From Ophioderma brevispina (taxonomy: Eukaryota > Echinodermata > Ophiuroidea > Amphilepidida > Ophiodermatidae), in NCBI GenBank assembly GCA_023653785.1, contig JAMKCH010011796.1, forward strand, positions 1 through 64,000: a stretch of DNA of 64,000 nucleotides, written 5' to 3'. The position numbers were made by a program, and so were the translations under genes. Each line of letters begins with the position of its first letter. Position 1 is the stretch's first letter. Below are positions 47,501 to 59,635 of this stretch, piece by piece. Below the pieces are notes generated by a model that saw nothing but the letters and a program-made list of their open reading frames with translations, was not told where the DNA came from and did no database searches.

Positions 47501-48597
47501 ATATACAAATGACATAAAGATAATAATAGAGCGTGTAATTTGATACCAACGGGACAATAGCAATGAGAGACAAAACCAATTAATTAGCCAGATATACAAA
47601 ACTGGAACAAATTAGATAATAATAACTTTGGTAACACGGATTGGAAAGAATAAACGCCAAATGACAGTGTAGACAATATGTGTCCGAATTATGTGCAATG
47701 TGAGGTTAAGACCAACTGTACATGTAATAAGCTGTATAACGTTAGGCCGCAGGTTGCAGGGGGAATGGAGAGTACAGACTTTTGTCTCATCGATGCTTTT
47801 AGTTAATGAGGACCTAAGCAAATAATATCTGGAGGGTGTGTAAAAGTTTGCGTGTGCCGTGGCACTTTTTTAGAAATCCAATATGGCGCTACCACTCTCA
47901 AATCATTTAAAATGGCCATAATTTTATTATCTATATCCAGGTTTTTAAAAAACACGACGAATCTACTGGAAGGGTTATTGATGTGATTTGATCACAAACC
48001 ATAACATCCAAATCCAATATGGCCACCCCGAAATCCAATGTGCCGACATCATCCCAATTGACCATAATTCATCAAGATTTGTGATAGAGGCATAATTCTA
48101 GGCTCTATATCCATTAGGAACTCATATCTGGCATTCAAAGTGTGTTTTAAATGCTTGACAATCAAGCGGAAGCTTAATATGATGCCTTTCAAGATCTTTA
48201 AAAACATGAAAAATTGTCATATATTCATAATATATGGTCGCCATTTGAATTTTTTAAGCATGACATTGTATGTCACAACAAAATACCAAATACCGGTTGT
48301 GATGTTCAAAACATCATTTTGGATGCTATAACTAATACATACAGATGTATCGTAATTTATAGGTGTTAAAGAAGCCTAAAAGGCGACATTTGGATCCCAT
48401 CTTTAAATTTTGCATGTAAACGAATCAAAAATGCCAGATAAGGATGTCAAAATTGTTCAAAACATACGTATAAATTTGTCATTTATACACCCGTTATAAT
48501 AGTACTTAGTGATGTACTACATATAATATAGACATAATAGGTTTTCTAGTATATTAAAGCCAGCTATATTGGCTGCCATCTTGGAATATAAAAATGT
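44501..48597 (+). repeat. Large tandem unit 1 (about 4.1 kb), function unknown
   Basis: Collinear with 48598-52485. Landmarks shared in order: TTGACGAGAATCACAAG, AACGATTCGG, the AACGTTGCCAACGT-type block, ATTTCGACTTGTCTTCGCTTG, GTGACACAC-type motifs, TCCAATATGGCC blocks and GTCGATTACAG at the end. Unit 1 carries an extra pyrimidine-rich insert at 44600-44868. No frame stays open in both copies long enough to call a protein. A weak candidate is a minus frame around 46130-46480 matching 50133-50333, sharing NKRRQVEI and FQFAETCL, but I do not recognise it. Confidence 0.85.
44600..44868 (+). repeat. Pyrimidine-rich insert in tandem unit 1
   Basis: About 270 bases that are nearly all C and T on the plus strand, bounded by sequence that is continuous in unit 2. 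It resembles the insert at 3335-3525 in composition and words (CTCCACCCC, TTCCTACACTC). Confidence 0.6.
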
Positions 48598-51500
48598 CGA
48601 TTACAGAAAATGCCAATATTTGTGTCTTGGCTTGACGAGAATCACAAGCAGAAATAGATTCAGTACGAGCATATAAAGTTAATATGTAAAGAGTCACAAT
48701 TATAATCAAGTGCGTCTGCCCCATTGGGAACTTGGTCCCTTTCTTCTATTCAAAATTCTTTTTTGTTAGAACATTCATGGTAATTCTTAAAGCAACCATC
48801 ATCATCAACCATTGTTGATTAAAATTCCAAACTGCACTTGTTCTTGCTTAAGGTAATAGGGCAATTGAGTTTGGAATTAGTATTCCTATTTCTTGTGTAA
48901 AGGCGTCTTGTTCTGACTTAAATACTTTCAAGTTGACATCCTTGTTTTTTCTTGCTTGAGTCTTTTATGGTTTTTAATTAAACGATTCGGAGACCGTCCG
49001 CGGAACTATGTATTCAATAATTACGGAATAAAGTCGCATCTCGTTGAACGTGTGGCGCAATTCTTTTCCGTCGAAATGTGTTCCGACAGTCGACTGTTCT
49101 GGAAGGTATGTTGGTTATGATTTCTGTGGTAGAGTTCATGTATGTTCTGTAGGTTTTTTTTATCAGTCTTTCTGTGAGATACTATGGTAGAAAGAACCGT
49201 ACTAAACCCCATAGGAAGGTTCCCGCTGCTCTGGTTATCGCAATTACCTCACATGAAGAGGAACTCTTTTGAACTCAATATTATTACATCAGCACCTCTA
49301 GCATTTAAAACTATATATTTAGGCTGTATGGAGGTTGACGGTGGGAAAACGGGCATGCATTTTCTTTTGCATTGCAGAAGAAATGGGACCAAGTTTGCCA
49401 ATGAGGCAGACGCACTTGAGTATAATTGGTGCTCTCTTTACATTTATTAACTTTATATGGCTCGTACTCTTTTCTAAAACTTGGTGGCTTTTTACGTTGC
49501 CAACGTCTTTTTGGTAGATTTCCTTTATTTTTGTGAACATCGAATAGCTATGCAAATTGCAGTTGGTCAGTTTGCAAGAAAATCCTGTTTCCATGAACAG
49601 TTACTTTAGTTGAATGTGTGTGATTATTCCATATACGTGATGTGTTGTTTAAGTAAAGCAAAGTGTTTTGGGAAGTATTGAACAATGTTTCTAATTACAG
49701 TTTTTGAAGTTCAGTTTTTTTTCTCGGTATATTCAGGTAATCGATTTGGTTGTCTATACTGCTCTTAACATAGATAATAAAATATGAAGAGTGTGACAGA
49801 CTCCTGAATATTATATTATTTTCTGCATTGTATTAATTAAATCACGTTAAATTTAATCATATAAATTAAGAGTGAGGAGAACTGGAAAATATAAAACTTG
49901 CAATGTGTTGTGCAATGAGCATGACTTCTCTGATTGACCTAGTTCTAAATGGACTAGTGTATGAGAACTTCCTGAGATGAACATGTCAGAATATGTTCGA
50001 AGTCTGAGAACAAAATGAGCCCAGTATCTTATCATCGTCATTCTAAGAACTGGACAGAGGTTCTTTTGTTTACCTATAGGAAGCAAGATTGCACACCTGT
50101 TGATGAACAATAGACTTTGTGTAATTGCTATGTCAAAACACTTCGAGCACAGGATGTGGAAGATAGCGGACTTCCTTTAAACATGTTTCAGCGAACTGAA
50201 AAGATTGTGAAATTTCGACTTGTCTTCGCTTGTTTTGTGTTGCATCATGGGAAATTTTCTGTGGACAAATTCTGTTGCAAGTTATTTCTCTTTGCCAGTT
50301 GACAAGAGATTTCAGCGAGTGTAGACCTCTCAAACAGAAGGTGGAGAACTTTGCATAACATTTGAAAATGTTATGTTATTTTATATAATTCTAGAAAGTT
50401 GCTAGAATTGTCAGAGCTGCTCAAAATTGGTACCTTTGAAAAAAACAAAGGTTAACATTAACATTCCAGCAGATTTTCTTCTGTACCAGTGACGTTCACA
50501 TTTAACGCACTGAGTACCTGTATGGACTATTAAGCTGCAGTTATTCTTCCAGTATTTCTCCAAGTCTACGAGTTTACAAATTAATCGGCCGGTCTAGACC
50601 AAAAGGACTTTTGCGATTTCGCGAAACTAGTTGAACTGTACCAGCAAGAATTGTGTCGCCAAGAATTATATGTGGACCTGATTCTACAAGAGACTGGTGC
50701 GCACCCAACAGTGAACTTTGAACTCTAGTTTAATGATTATGTGCATGGTGATTTTTAAGTAGGTAAGAAATATAATAATAATTTTGTGCATTGTTAATTG
50801 TGTATATTGTGTGATTTAATTTATGTATTAAAATCATTACTTACTTGAATTTACATCTTGGTCAAGTCAATCTTCTTAAAAATAGTCATTGTGAATTTTG
50901 TTTTATGAACCACGGGAGGTTACTTTTCTGATCTTGAGTACGTCTCGTAACAAGAGCTTAAAGTCCATGGCCATGGGCTATCAAAATTGAGATTTTGTAT
51001 ACATTTATTATAATTTGAACATAAAACTTTTAGTGCTTTTTGACGTTTGAAAGCATTTCTAACTCGTCGTTTCCGTTTTCTTAAATCATATCTTGCTCAT
51101 GAAATGTGTCATATATACTTCTTATGGTTGAAATGCATGCTATGCTTTTGTATTACGAGTAGTTAAGCGATTGTTAAAGATACTCCCACCTAGTGATTTT
51201 ACTCGTCAAACACGCGTCAAACAAAGGGAAGTTTGTTTCTGTTAATATACTCACGGTGTGTGTCGCTTGTATCAGGGATGTTCTAATGCTTTTTTGCTGT
51301 TTTTTCTTGTTTTTCGGGTTGTTTTATTTAAAACTTGGTTGACACACTACCTTGTGTCTTAATAATAATCATAAATAGATATACAAAATGACATAAAGAT
51401 AATAATATGAGCGTGGTAATCTTGATACCAAAGGACAATAGCAATGAGATACAGAAAACAAATTAATTAAGCCAGCTATACAAACTTGAACAAATTAGAT

Positions 51501-52485
51501 AATATAATTGTGGTAACCCGGATGAAAGAATAAACGCCCAAATTACATGTGTAGACAATACTTATGTGTCCGAATTATGTGCAATGCATGAGGTTATAAG
51601 ACCAATGTACATGTAATAAGCTGTAACGTTAGCCGCAGGTGCAGGGTGGAAATGGAGTACAGACTTTTTCTATCGATCGATTTTAGTTAATGAGGACCTA
51701 AACAAATAATTTCTGGAGGGTGTGCAAAATTTCGTGCAGTGGCATTTTCTAGAAATCCAATATGGCCGCTACCACTCTCAAATTCATTCAAATGGCCATA
51801 ATTTTATGATCTATATCCAGGTTTTAAAAACACGACGAATCTACTGGAAGGTTTTTCATGTGATTTGATCACAACATTACCATCAAATCCAATATGGCCA
51901 CCCCGAAATCCAATATGCCCCGAAATCATCCAATTGACCATAACTCATCAAGTATTTGTGATAGAGGCATAATTCTAGGCTCTATACCCAGTAGGAACTC
52001 ATATCTGGCATTCAAAGTGTGTTAACATGCTTACCAATCAAGATGGCAGCTAATATGACTGCCTTTTCAAGATCTTTAAAACATACAAATTGTCATATAT
52101 TCATAATATATTGGTCGCCATTTTGAATTTTAAGCATGTTGTCAAAACAAAAATACCAAATACGAGTTTGTGATGTTCAAAGACATCATTTTGGATGCTA
52201 TAACTAAATACAATACAGATGTATCGTAATTTATAGGTTTTAAAGAAGCTAAAAAGGCGACCATATGGCCATCTTTTACTTTTTGCAATGTTAACGATCA
52301 AAAGGCCAGATAAGGATGTCAATTGTCAAATCTTATCCCATAATTTTCTTTACACCTTTATAATAGTAATTCGTTGATGTAACTACATATAATTAGACTA
52401 ATGTAGGTTTAAAGTATAGTTTTACAGCCAGCATATTGGCTGGCATCTTTAATATAAAACATGTCGATTACAGAGAAATGCCAAA
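48598..52485 (+). repeat. Large tandem unit 2 (about 3.9 kb), function unknown
   Basis: Direct duplicate of unit 1 without the pyrimidine insert. It ends in GTCGATTACAGAGAAATGCC, the same words that begin the next unit at the 1/2 junction, so the boundary is a clean head-to-tail join. Copies of TCCAATATGGCC near 51760 and 51890 are internal dispersed motifs. Confidence 0.85.
48661..49467 (+). mobile_element. Element with inverted ends of about 85 bp inside tandem unit 2
   Basis: The left end (48661-48746: GTACGAGCATATAAAGTT, AAGTGCGTCTGCC, CATTGGGAACTTGG) is the inverted match of the right end (49380-49467: CCAAGTTTGCCAATG, GGCAGACGCACTTGAG, AACTTTATATGGCTCGTAC). The same pair exists in unit 1 (44552-44900 split by the pyrimidine insert, and 45555-45640). 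No transposase is present. It is a non-autonomous element or a structural feature of the unit. Confidence 0.65.
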
Positions 52486-53108
52486 TAAGTTAGTGACTAA
52501 GTTAGAAATGCCAAATAATTTAGTGACCAAATACATATATCTCATAATTGTAATGCCTAAACATACATCTAGACACTAATACAAGCCTCTACAAATGCAA
52601 TGTGAGAATATCTTGGACTAATGTCTGATGCGTTCGAAATGCTTCTAGAGGTGTTTAAATAACACTTGCAGATTGTGTTCATGGTACAGATTTGGACACC
52701 GCAGAACATGTTCTATTGTGTTTAGGATTAATTCTGCAAATCATAAACATACTGGAGGATTTAAGATCATGTCAATTTAATGATTCCGGGCGCATATTAC
52801 TTTGAAGGCAGCCATAATGGATTTTTGAGCAATTATGACCAAATTACATTTTTAAAACACTTCATCTTCTCGTAACAACACCGGAGTATCGCAACAAACG
52901 GTCTCTAACAGAAATACTTAAGGGATTGTTTAGTGATTTTGGACATGCAGCAGCCATATTGATTTTCAAAAAATGCCACTGCACTAAATTTTGAACACCC
53001 TTCAAAATTATTGGCTAGGTCCTAATAAACTAAAAATTACGATAATAAAGTCTGTACTCCATTGCTCCTTTAAGCGTGTGGCACAAACTCCACCTTATAA
53101 TTCCAAAA
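52486..53108. other. No gene; short direct repeat
   Basis: GAAATGCCAAATAA with TTAGTGAC occurs twice (52476-52530). The rest is anonymous. Confidence 0.4.
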
Positions 53109-53893
53109 TGACGCGCATAAGTTCCCATAATAATCCATGTTATATTCCATGTAATTTCAAATCTTCTCAGTACTTTTTGTCCCGCAGTTCCAGACACGGG
53201 GGTTTCCCTCGACGACCACTAATATTCTGCAATGCAATCCAGGTATTCCACCACCATCAGTCCTGCCGCTAAGTCCTCATTTAGGACCACAACTGGAATC
53301 CCTTTTTATTTCAAAACTAATCACTTTTGGCTTAAAAGACGACAGCAAACAGTTCAGCGTTCAAGCTCCGGCGGTCTTCAAAGTATTATAACTCCTGGCA
53401 CTAATGTCAAACATAAAACTACCATTATGGGAGATTAAAACTAGCTATAACTATACTGTATGTTCTCCTTGTTAAACTTACTGGCCGAGAGTCTTTTCAG
53501 TGGTAGTATTTAACTTCAAACAGCTAGATTCCCCTCTCTAACAATAATCATACAGCATTCATCATGCAGAAACTATTAATCTTCCACTGACCAATTGGAT
53601 TTCACATAAATAATCATCTGCTTGCATCACTAACATTTATATTACATGATGGGGATCCCCAGATTTGCATTGTTTTGATCTCAAAGCATAAACAAGGTTA
53701 TAAATTCACTATTGGGGATTCCCTTTCTCATCTTGTGCTTAACTCGATCTAGTAAATAACACCTGGTTCTGATCTCATATAGAGCAAGGGATTTCATAAT
53801 AAACAAAGTGCTTTTTCCATGGAGAAAACTTTTTCTCAAATAAATTGAAAATCAAATTAATTTTAATCCCAACAAATGGAGGTCAATATAACT
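53109..53893 (-). repeat. 3' LTR of the gypsy element
   Basis: Direct match to 60391-61190 with small indels (shared: GCGCATAAGTTCCCATAA, AATGCAATCCAGGTATTCC against AATACAATCCAGGTATTCC, and GGAGGTCAATATAAC). In element orientation it should start TGTTATATTG. This copy has A for the first T. Seven bases (TCCAAAA) just outside its end are also present outside the other LTR, so the boundary may be a few bases further left. Confidence 0.85.
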
Positions 53894-53906
53894 ATCCTCC
53901 CCCTTA
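53894..53906 (-). other. Polypurine tract
   Basis: On the element strand AAGGGGGAGGAT lies directly upstream of the 3' LTR, where plus-strand DNA synthesis is primed. It confirms the minus orientation. Confidence 0.7.
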
Positions 53907-54078
53907 AAGAAAAATTGGAATGAAATGAATATTTCAAAAAATTAGCTTTATACCGTTAACCAATTTGGGGTATGCATTTTGTACAGTTTACACAGAGAAA
54001 ATTTACACTTTTATAATGTTCTTGCATTGCTGACTCCAGCTCTATATTACAAGTTGTAATATTAAATTTGAACAAAAT

Positions 54079-54520
54079 TTAGGCAGCTATGGACAAGGTA
54101 TAATCTGCCAAGACATTTCTTTTACTTTGATATGTCTTATGTCCAGATTGTATTCTTTTTGAGTTAAACTCCACCTGACAAGGTTCTGATTCTGTTTTTT
54201 CATCGTGTGGATGAAAGTCAACGGATTGGGATCCGTGTACACTAGAACTGGCGTGCACGTTTGTACTCAAGTACACTTCAAATTTTTGCCAATGACAAGA
54301 GCAATGTAAGACATTCTTTCTCATTGGTTGAGGTAGTTTTGTTTCTGATGTTTGTCAAACTTCTTAGAGAAATAAATACCGGATGATCTACATCATTTCA
54401 TTCTGCTTGCATGAGAATTCCACCACAAGCCTACATCACTGGCATCAACTGCCAACTTGAATTGTTTCTGAACGTTCGGGTCGCAATCAAACTGCGCATT
54501 CATCAAAATAGATTGATTTT
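54079..54520 (-). pseudogene. Gypsy RNase H domain (remnant)
   Basis: The minus strand encodes FKLAVDASDVG near 54460, then a YFSKKFDKHQK stretch, and near 54280-54110 the HASS-VYTD, NPLTFIH, RWSL and EYNLDIRHIK segments spread over two frames. These are the conserved pieces of gypsy-type RNase H (first aspartate in DASDVG, DxNPLxF motif, terminal EYxxxIxHxxG). The end of the domain runs into untranslated sequence before the polypurine tract. It is separated from its RT by the inserted LINE. Confidence 0.8.
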
Positions 54521-54524
54521 ATCA

Positions 54525-57240
54525 AATAAGATTCTCTCGTAGATAAGATTAACAAAGCAGTGGATGAAAAGGGAGAGACTACTATTGGAGTATCTTAGAC
54601 CATCAGAAAGCCTTCGATACGCTAGATCATAACATTTTGTTATTAAGATGGAACATTACGGGTTCCGGGGCATTGTACTTGACTGGTTTCGGAATTACCT
54701 AGATGATAGAACTAGCAATACGTATATTTTATAATGTTACAGGACAAATCAATTTTAAAAAAATATAAGATGTGGTGTTCCACCAGGGGTCCATTTTAGG
54801 ACCTTTACCTTTTTATATTATATATATAGTCAATGATATTATTAACTCCTCAAGACTTTGGGAATCATATTATTTGCCCGACGACACTTACATCTCATTT
54901 TCGCCATATTGAGATCGTAGCCACGAAAAGTTAATAAAACAGAGAGTATCAAGAGGTAATAATTGGTTCAAGGCAAATAAACGATCAGTAAATATAGCAA
55001 AAACAAATTAATGTTTTCTAGGTACTCCACATACATATGACTTCAAGTACTGGGGCTAATGGTGACGGGCAACAATCGCCTCATATTGAGATTATATAGA
55101 GATGAGACAAATCCTAGGGACGTGTTTGTAATCAAAACTCAGTTTTTAGGTGTATTAATCGATGAAAACTTAAACATGGAAATGTCATATTGATCGTATA
55201 TTAAACAATGTGTCACGTAATATGGCCGTAATGATAAAATAATGTACTTTGTTCCAGAAAAGTATTGTATTATTTATACTGCACGCTTGTTCTGCCTTAT
55301 ATCAATTACGGTATCCTTGTATGGGGGAATGCTTGTAAAAAAACATATTACAGCTTGTCTAAAGAAATGGTACAATCAAAAAAACGATTTTTTTTTTCAA
55401 TATTATACTCAAACATAAGTCGTTTTTTGTACATCATAGTAAAGAAAAAAGACCAGGCTTCGCGGATTTTGTTTCATCTTATTTATTACGTGTTTCACTC
55501 GAAAGGATAACTCCAGTTTCTGCGGACACAAAAATACGAGTTGGTGCCATCTTCTGGTTGAGTTGATAAAACGGTGAAAAAAATTAGTTACACATAAGTT
55601 ATCACATTTGAACAGATATGAAAGTATTTTAAAAGGCTAGTCTATAAAGAAAACTCTAAAAGATATGAAAACAGTTACGTTATGGTGGAAGTTATGATCA
55701 GTTCTGGATTAAGATAAAGTGAATAGGATTCGACACACTGTTGTTTGTTAGAAGCGAACCATGAGCGTACAGCAACATGGTGGAGAGACGCATTTTATGT
55801 TTGAGTATCATGAAATGCAATTCCTACCAAACCTTGATATTTGCTTCCAAATTCAAAATTTGTATGACTTCAAACAATGTAAATGACACAAGATTAGTGG
55901 CCAATATTTATTTAAACCATTTTTTTTGGATTTGGAGTGTTTATTTTAGTTGCAATTACATTCCTTCTGGCTGATTTAACAGATACCAATTTTGTAAAAT
56001 AAAATTCAAGCTCAAACAAAAATTTTCATTGACGTGCAATAAAGATTTGTATTGTTTATTATTTAGAAAGGAAAATTTATCATGGGACTGATTATGGATG
56101 GACTATTATAACTTGTTGTCGATATTTAAAAAACTAGACCTTCCTTGGTTTACTTTTAACTGTGTTTTGTTCTTTTTCAAGTTGCAACTTTTGGGGAGCT
56201 TCAAGACAGCATGCATAACTGCGCGAAACAACTTTGCCCATGCATAAAAGTGCACAAAATCGATTTTGGTGCATAGCACTAAATTGATTATGCTCTCTGG
56301 ATGGACAAAAGCAAATAGATGAAACAAACACCAGTGGAAAGCCTTGTTCTTTGTTACATGGAATATTATGCCACATAATGAATGACTTATTTGAAATTTC
56401 ATATTTAACCAATTGTTTTCTGCTTGTACCACTTTTTTTTGAGACAGGCTGTGTCTGTATTAAAAAGAAAATATTCAAACTCCAAAAAATGGGCGTTGAG
56501 AGTTATTTATTAATAGCCATTATCGAAAAGTCCATATGGACCCATTTTGCAAAGCATAATATTTTAAACATGTATTGATTACCTAGAATATAGAAGCGGA
56601 TGTCTTTATGTACAAAAAGTCACACAATGTGTGGCCTAATTCATTTGCTAATTGTTTACACGAAGATATGAGTCTACATAACTATCACAAACAAGATTTA
56701 ATAGTGGACTACCAATTATTATACTAGAAACAAAAAGGTATTTTTGATCATCTGTAAGAAAATCTGGACATATTCTTTGGACAGCCATTCACATTAACAT
56801 GAAAAATCAAAACCGATCAGCACTTTCGAATTAAATACAAGCAATGAGCCTAATAAATTCATATAAGTAAGTTTACATTGAGCGCTTATTAAGTTTAGTG
56901 TGAATGGTTTTGTCTTTGTTTGTGTCCGTCAACTGTTGGGGGATTTTGGTGACGTTCATTTTGTTATTGTGATGTGGACCTGCTCGGACTCGCTGGGCGT
57001 TTTCCTGGGTCTTCTACTCATGGCGGTGGACCATGAGTGCATCTTTGGGCCTAGAGATGGTCACTTTTGTAAATTCGTGTATAATGAATGTGGCCCGGGT
57101 TTGGTGGTCGCTCTGGCCTTATTGCTATGATCAATCCTCGTAATCCGTGTGTATAACGTATTGTGGCCGTATAGTGTGTTCATATAATTTGCTTATTTTA
57201 AATGATTATGAAAATAAAGAATATGAATGAATGAATGAAA
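54525..57240 (+). mobile_element. 5'-truncated LINE inserted into the gypsy element
   Basis: The element begins inside its RT domain: VDKINKAVDEKGETTIG, then KAFDTLDHNILL (54610-54645), LDWFRNYLDDRT (54680-54715), a broken VPQG-S-LGPL motif near 54780, INDIINSS (54832-54855), and LPDDT in place of FADDT near 54876. LPYINYGILVWGNACK at 55290-55340 is the typical C-terminal LINE segment, and a further piece (KKKIFKLQK, 56460-56490) resembles the next part. About 1.1 kb between them may be another insertion. It ends with AATAAAG and a GAATGAATGAATGAA tail, as in L2/CR1-like LINEs. No target duplication could be read. Confidence 0.8.
57211..57240 (+). repeat. LINE 3' tail, GAAT repeat
   Basis: Short (GAAT)n following AATAAAGAATAT. 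It marks the 3' end of the inserted LINE and the junction with gypsy RT sequence. Confidence 0.75.
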
Positions 57241-58110
57241 TGGTTTTTGGGCATGGCTCTGACCACACAAATTTTGCGGGTTTTCTTCAGAAGGTTTGGG
57301 GTCAGCGGACATGCAATTTCTGAGAAATTTGGACAGGTGTTTTCTGTAATACCCGACCATACCTAGGATCTCCACGAGATCTCTTTTGCTTATTGGGTTG
57401 TTGCGAATTTTCAATGGCTTCAAACTTTTGCAGCGATCTGTCATAATTTACCCTTGTCCTACAATATGCCTTAAGTATGTGACACTTCGCATGGCAAAAA
57501 ATCACTTTTCAACCAGATTCACAGTCAACACCCGGATTGAGGTAGGTAAATTTCTCAAACAAACTGATGGGCGCTGTATCAAGTGTTCTTCCCATGTTTC
57601 GTTGTACAAAAGGAGATAATCCACATAGGCTCCACAATTTTCTATATGAATGCGACTACTCCTGACTTCACTGTCTTTGATGTTGCGGCAGAATTTTTGA
57701 GACCAAATGCCCATTTTTTGTATTGGTTATGGCCATCGGGCGCCGTACAATAAGGCTGAAATTCGTTGGCACGGTCACCGGGAGAGGAACTTGCCAAATC
57801 CCTTAACAAATCAAATTGCTAACAAATTTGGCATTTCCAACTATATATCGCAATCATCAATCTGTGGAATCGGATATGAGTCAGTGTTGGAACAGAGGTT
57901 GACTTTCCGTAAAATCTGTAACAAAACGAAATGAAACATCAGGTTTGGGAACCAGAATTCATGGGGAGGAGCTCATTCACTATTGCTCTGTTCAACTATT
58001 CATTTGTCTAACATGTATTTCACATCATTATGATACGTTGCAACTTATTGGATTCACCCTATAAGGGAGTTGCTTTATTGGATCTGAATGCCTACATCAA
58101 AGGGTCCATG
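57241..58110 (-). pseudogene. Gypsy reverse transcriptase (remnant)
   Basis: On the minus strand, from about 58100: a pre-RT linker (GESNKLQRI, then ELLPMNSGSQT), FVTDFRKVNLCSN near 57920, SYPIPQIDD, a KGFGKFL segment, and near 57720 an FGLKNSAAT motif. These follow the gypsy RT order (RxxxDxRxLN, YPLPxID, KGYxQI, MPFGLxNAPATF). The catalytic box reads YVDY (near 57620) where YxDD is expected, so the second aspartate is lost. The thumb/connection piece (LGMVGYYRKHLSKFL, 57360-57315) follows and ends at the LINE junction. Several frameshifts. Confidence 0.82.
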
Positions 58111-58363
58111 GTAGACAGGGCTTCCACGGGTACATCAGGAACTATGTTTTCCCACTTGTGAATTACTGCTTTTAATTCATCTTGTTGACTCGCTGGGAGA
58201 GGACCTAGTTTGTCTAAATTGGCAAGTATGTCAGAATTTTGCAATTTGACACCATAATCATTTCATCATGTGTTTACAGTGCTGTCTTGTTCAGGTACTG
58301 ACTCTGTGATGTCATCATTTGCACACTCATCACTAACACTGGATGACACTGCACACGCAGGCT

Positions 58364-59625
58364 TTACGTTATCATCTCTTTCATTATACTCTTTGAGCAT
58401 ATTATGTGACATAATTGTCGACTTTTACGCCTATCTGGTGTTTTGACCACATAGTCAAGGTCTCCCACTTTGTTCTCAATCTCATATGGCCCAGAATACT
58501 TAGCTTGCAAAGGATGCCCTTGTATTGGAAAAAATGCCAAAACTTTGTCACCTGGTTTGAATACTCTGTTTCTGGCATCTTTGTCATACCATGTTTTCAT
58601 TTTGGCCTGGCTCTGTTTGAGATTTTCTTTAGCAATTTCTGTGGCTCTTTGGAGACTGTGTCTGGATTGAGACACATAATCTAACAAAATCACATCAGGA
58701 TTTTCACACAACCACTTTTCTTTCAGTAGTTTCAATGGTCCCCTTACTTTGTGACCAAACACCAACTCAAATGGACTGAATCCTAATGACTCTTGTACAG
58801 CCTCCCTGGTAGCAAATAACATGAGATGAACTCCCTCATCCCAATCCCTCTCAATTTCAAAACAATAGGTTTTGATCACTGTTTTCAATGTTTGGTGGTA
58901 CCTTTCTAGAGCCCCCTGGGATTCGGGTAGTATGCTGAAGAACTGAACTGGGAAATTCCCAACTGGTTCATCACTTGTTGGAACCAAAACTGACATGAAA
59001 TTTGATCCTTGATGAGACTGAATTGATTTTGGAAGGCCTATTAGGGTGAAAAAACTTTATTAGAGCTTTCACTATACTCTGTGCCCTAATATTTCTCAAG
59101 GGTATAAGCCTCAGGGAATCTTGTGGAAGCACACATGATGGTCAGTAAATACTGATTTCCTGACTTGGTCTTTGGAAGTGGTCCTACGCAATCTATTAAC
59201 ACCCTACTAAATGGCTCATCAAATGCTGGTATCGGTTGCAAGGGAGCAGTAGGAATTGGCTTGCCCACCATTTGACATGTGTGGCAAGTCTTACAATACT
59301 CAGACACATCTTTTCTGAGTGTAGGCCACAAAAATGACTCATAATTCTGTCATGTGTTTTTTCTTACACCTAAGTGTCCTGCCATGGGACTATCATGGGC
59401 TATGCCTATCACTTTCCTATGGTATACCTTTGGCACTACAGTTTGATGCACAACCTTCCATTGCTCATCTACAAGTGCATCGGGTGGCCACCATTTTCTC
59501 ATGAGAACACCATTTTGCTTGTAGAAACATACAGGAATTTGCTCTGCTTCCTGTTGGGTCAATGCCCTCTCACCTAATTTCCTAAGAGCTGGGTCACTTT
59601 GTTGCTCATTTACCAGCCTGTCATG
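58364..59625 (-). pseudogene. Gypsy integrase (remnant)
   Basis: The N-terminal zinc domain is visible as AHDSPMAGHLGVRKN and CKTCHTCQMVGKP (59400-59260), the H-H-C-C type. The catalytic core has the first Asp in RVLIDCVGPLPKTKSG (near 59190), a second position reading QSHQGSNF near 59010 where QSDQGSNF is expected (Asp to His), and the Glu in the ESQGALERYHQTL region near 58910. A GPY/F-type chromatin-tethering module follows (KVLAFFPI, then KYSGPYEIENKVG, 58560-58460). The longest open frame is 58996-58364. A frameshift near 59080 and another near 59350 split the rest. Integration by this copy is not expected. Confidence 0.87.
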
Positions 59626-59635
59626 GTTTTAAGGG

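Noticed and set aside
56900..57130. 76-codon hydrophobic frame before the LINE tail
   Set aside because: It lies in the 3' region of the inserted LINE, directly upstream of the GAAT tail, and matches no protein family I know.
58364..59625. Integrase as part of an infectious retrovirus
   Set aside because: No envelope-like ORF is visible between RNase H and the 3' LTR (53894-54078 is too short), and the domain order is that of a retrotransposon group.
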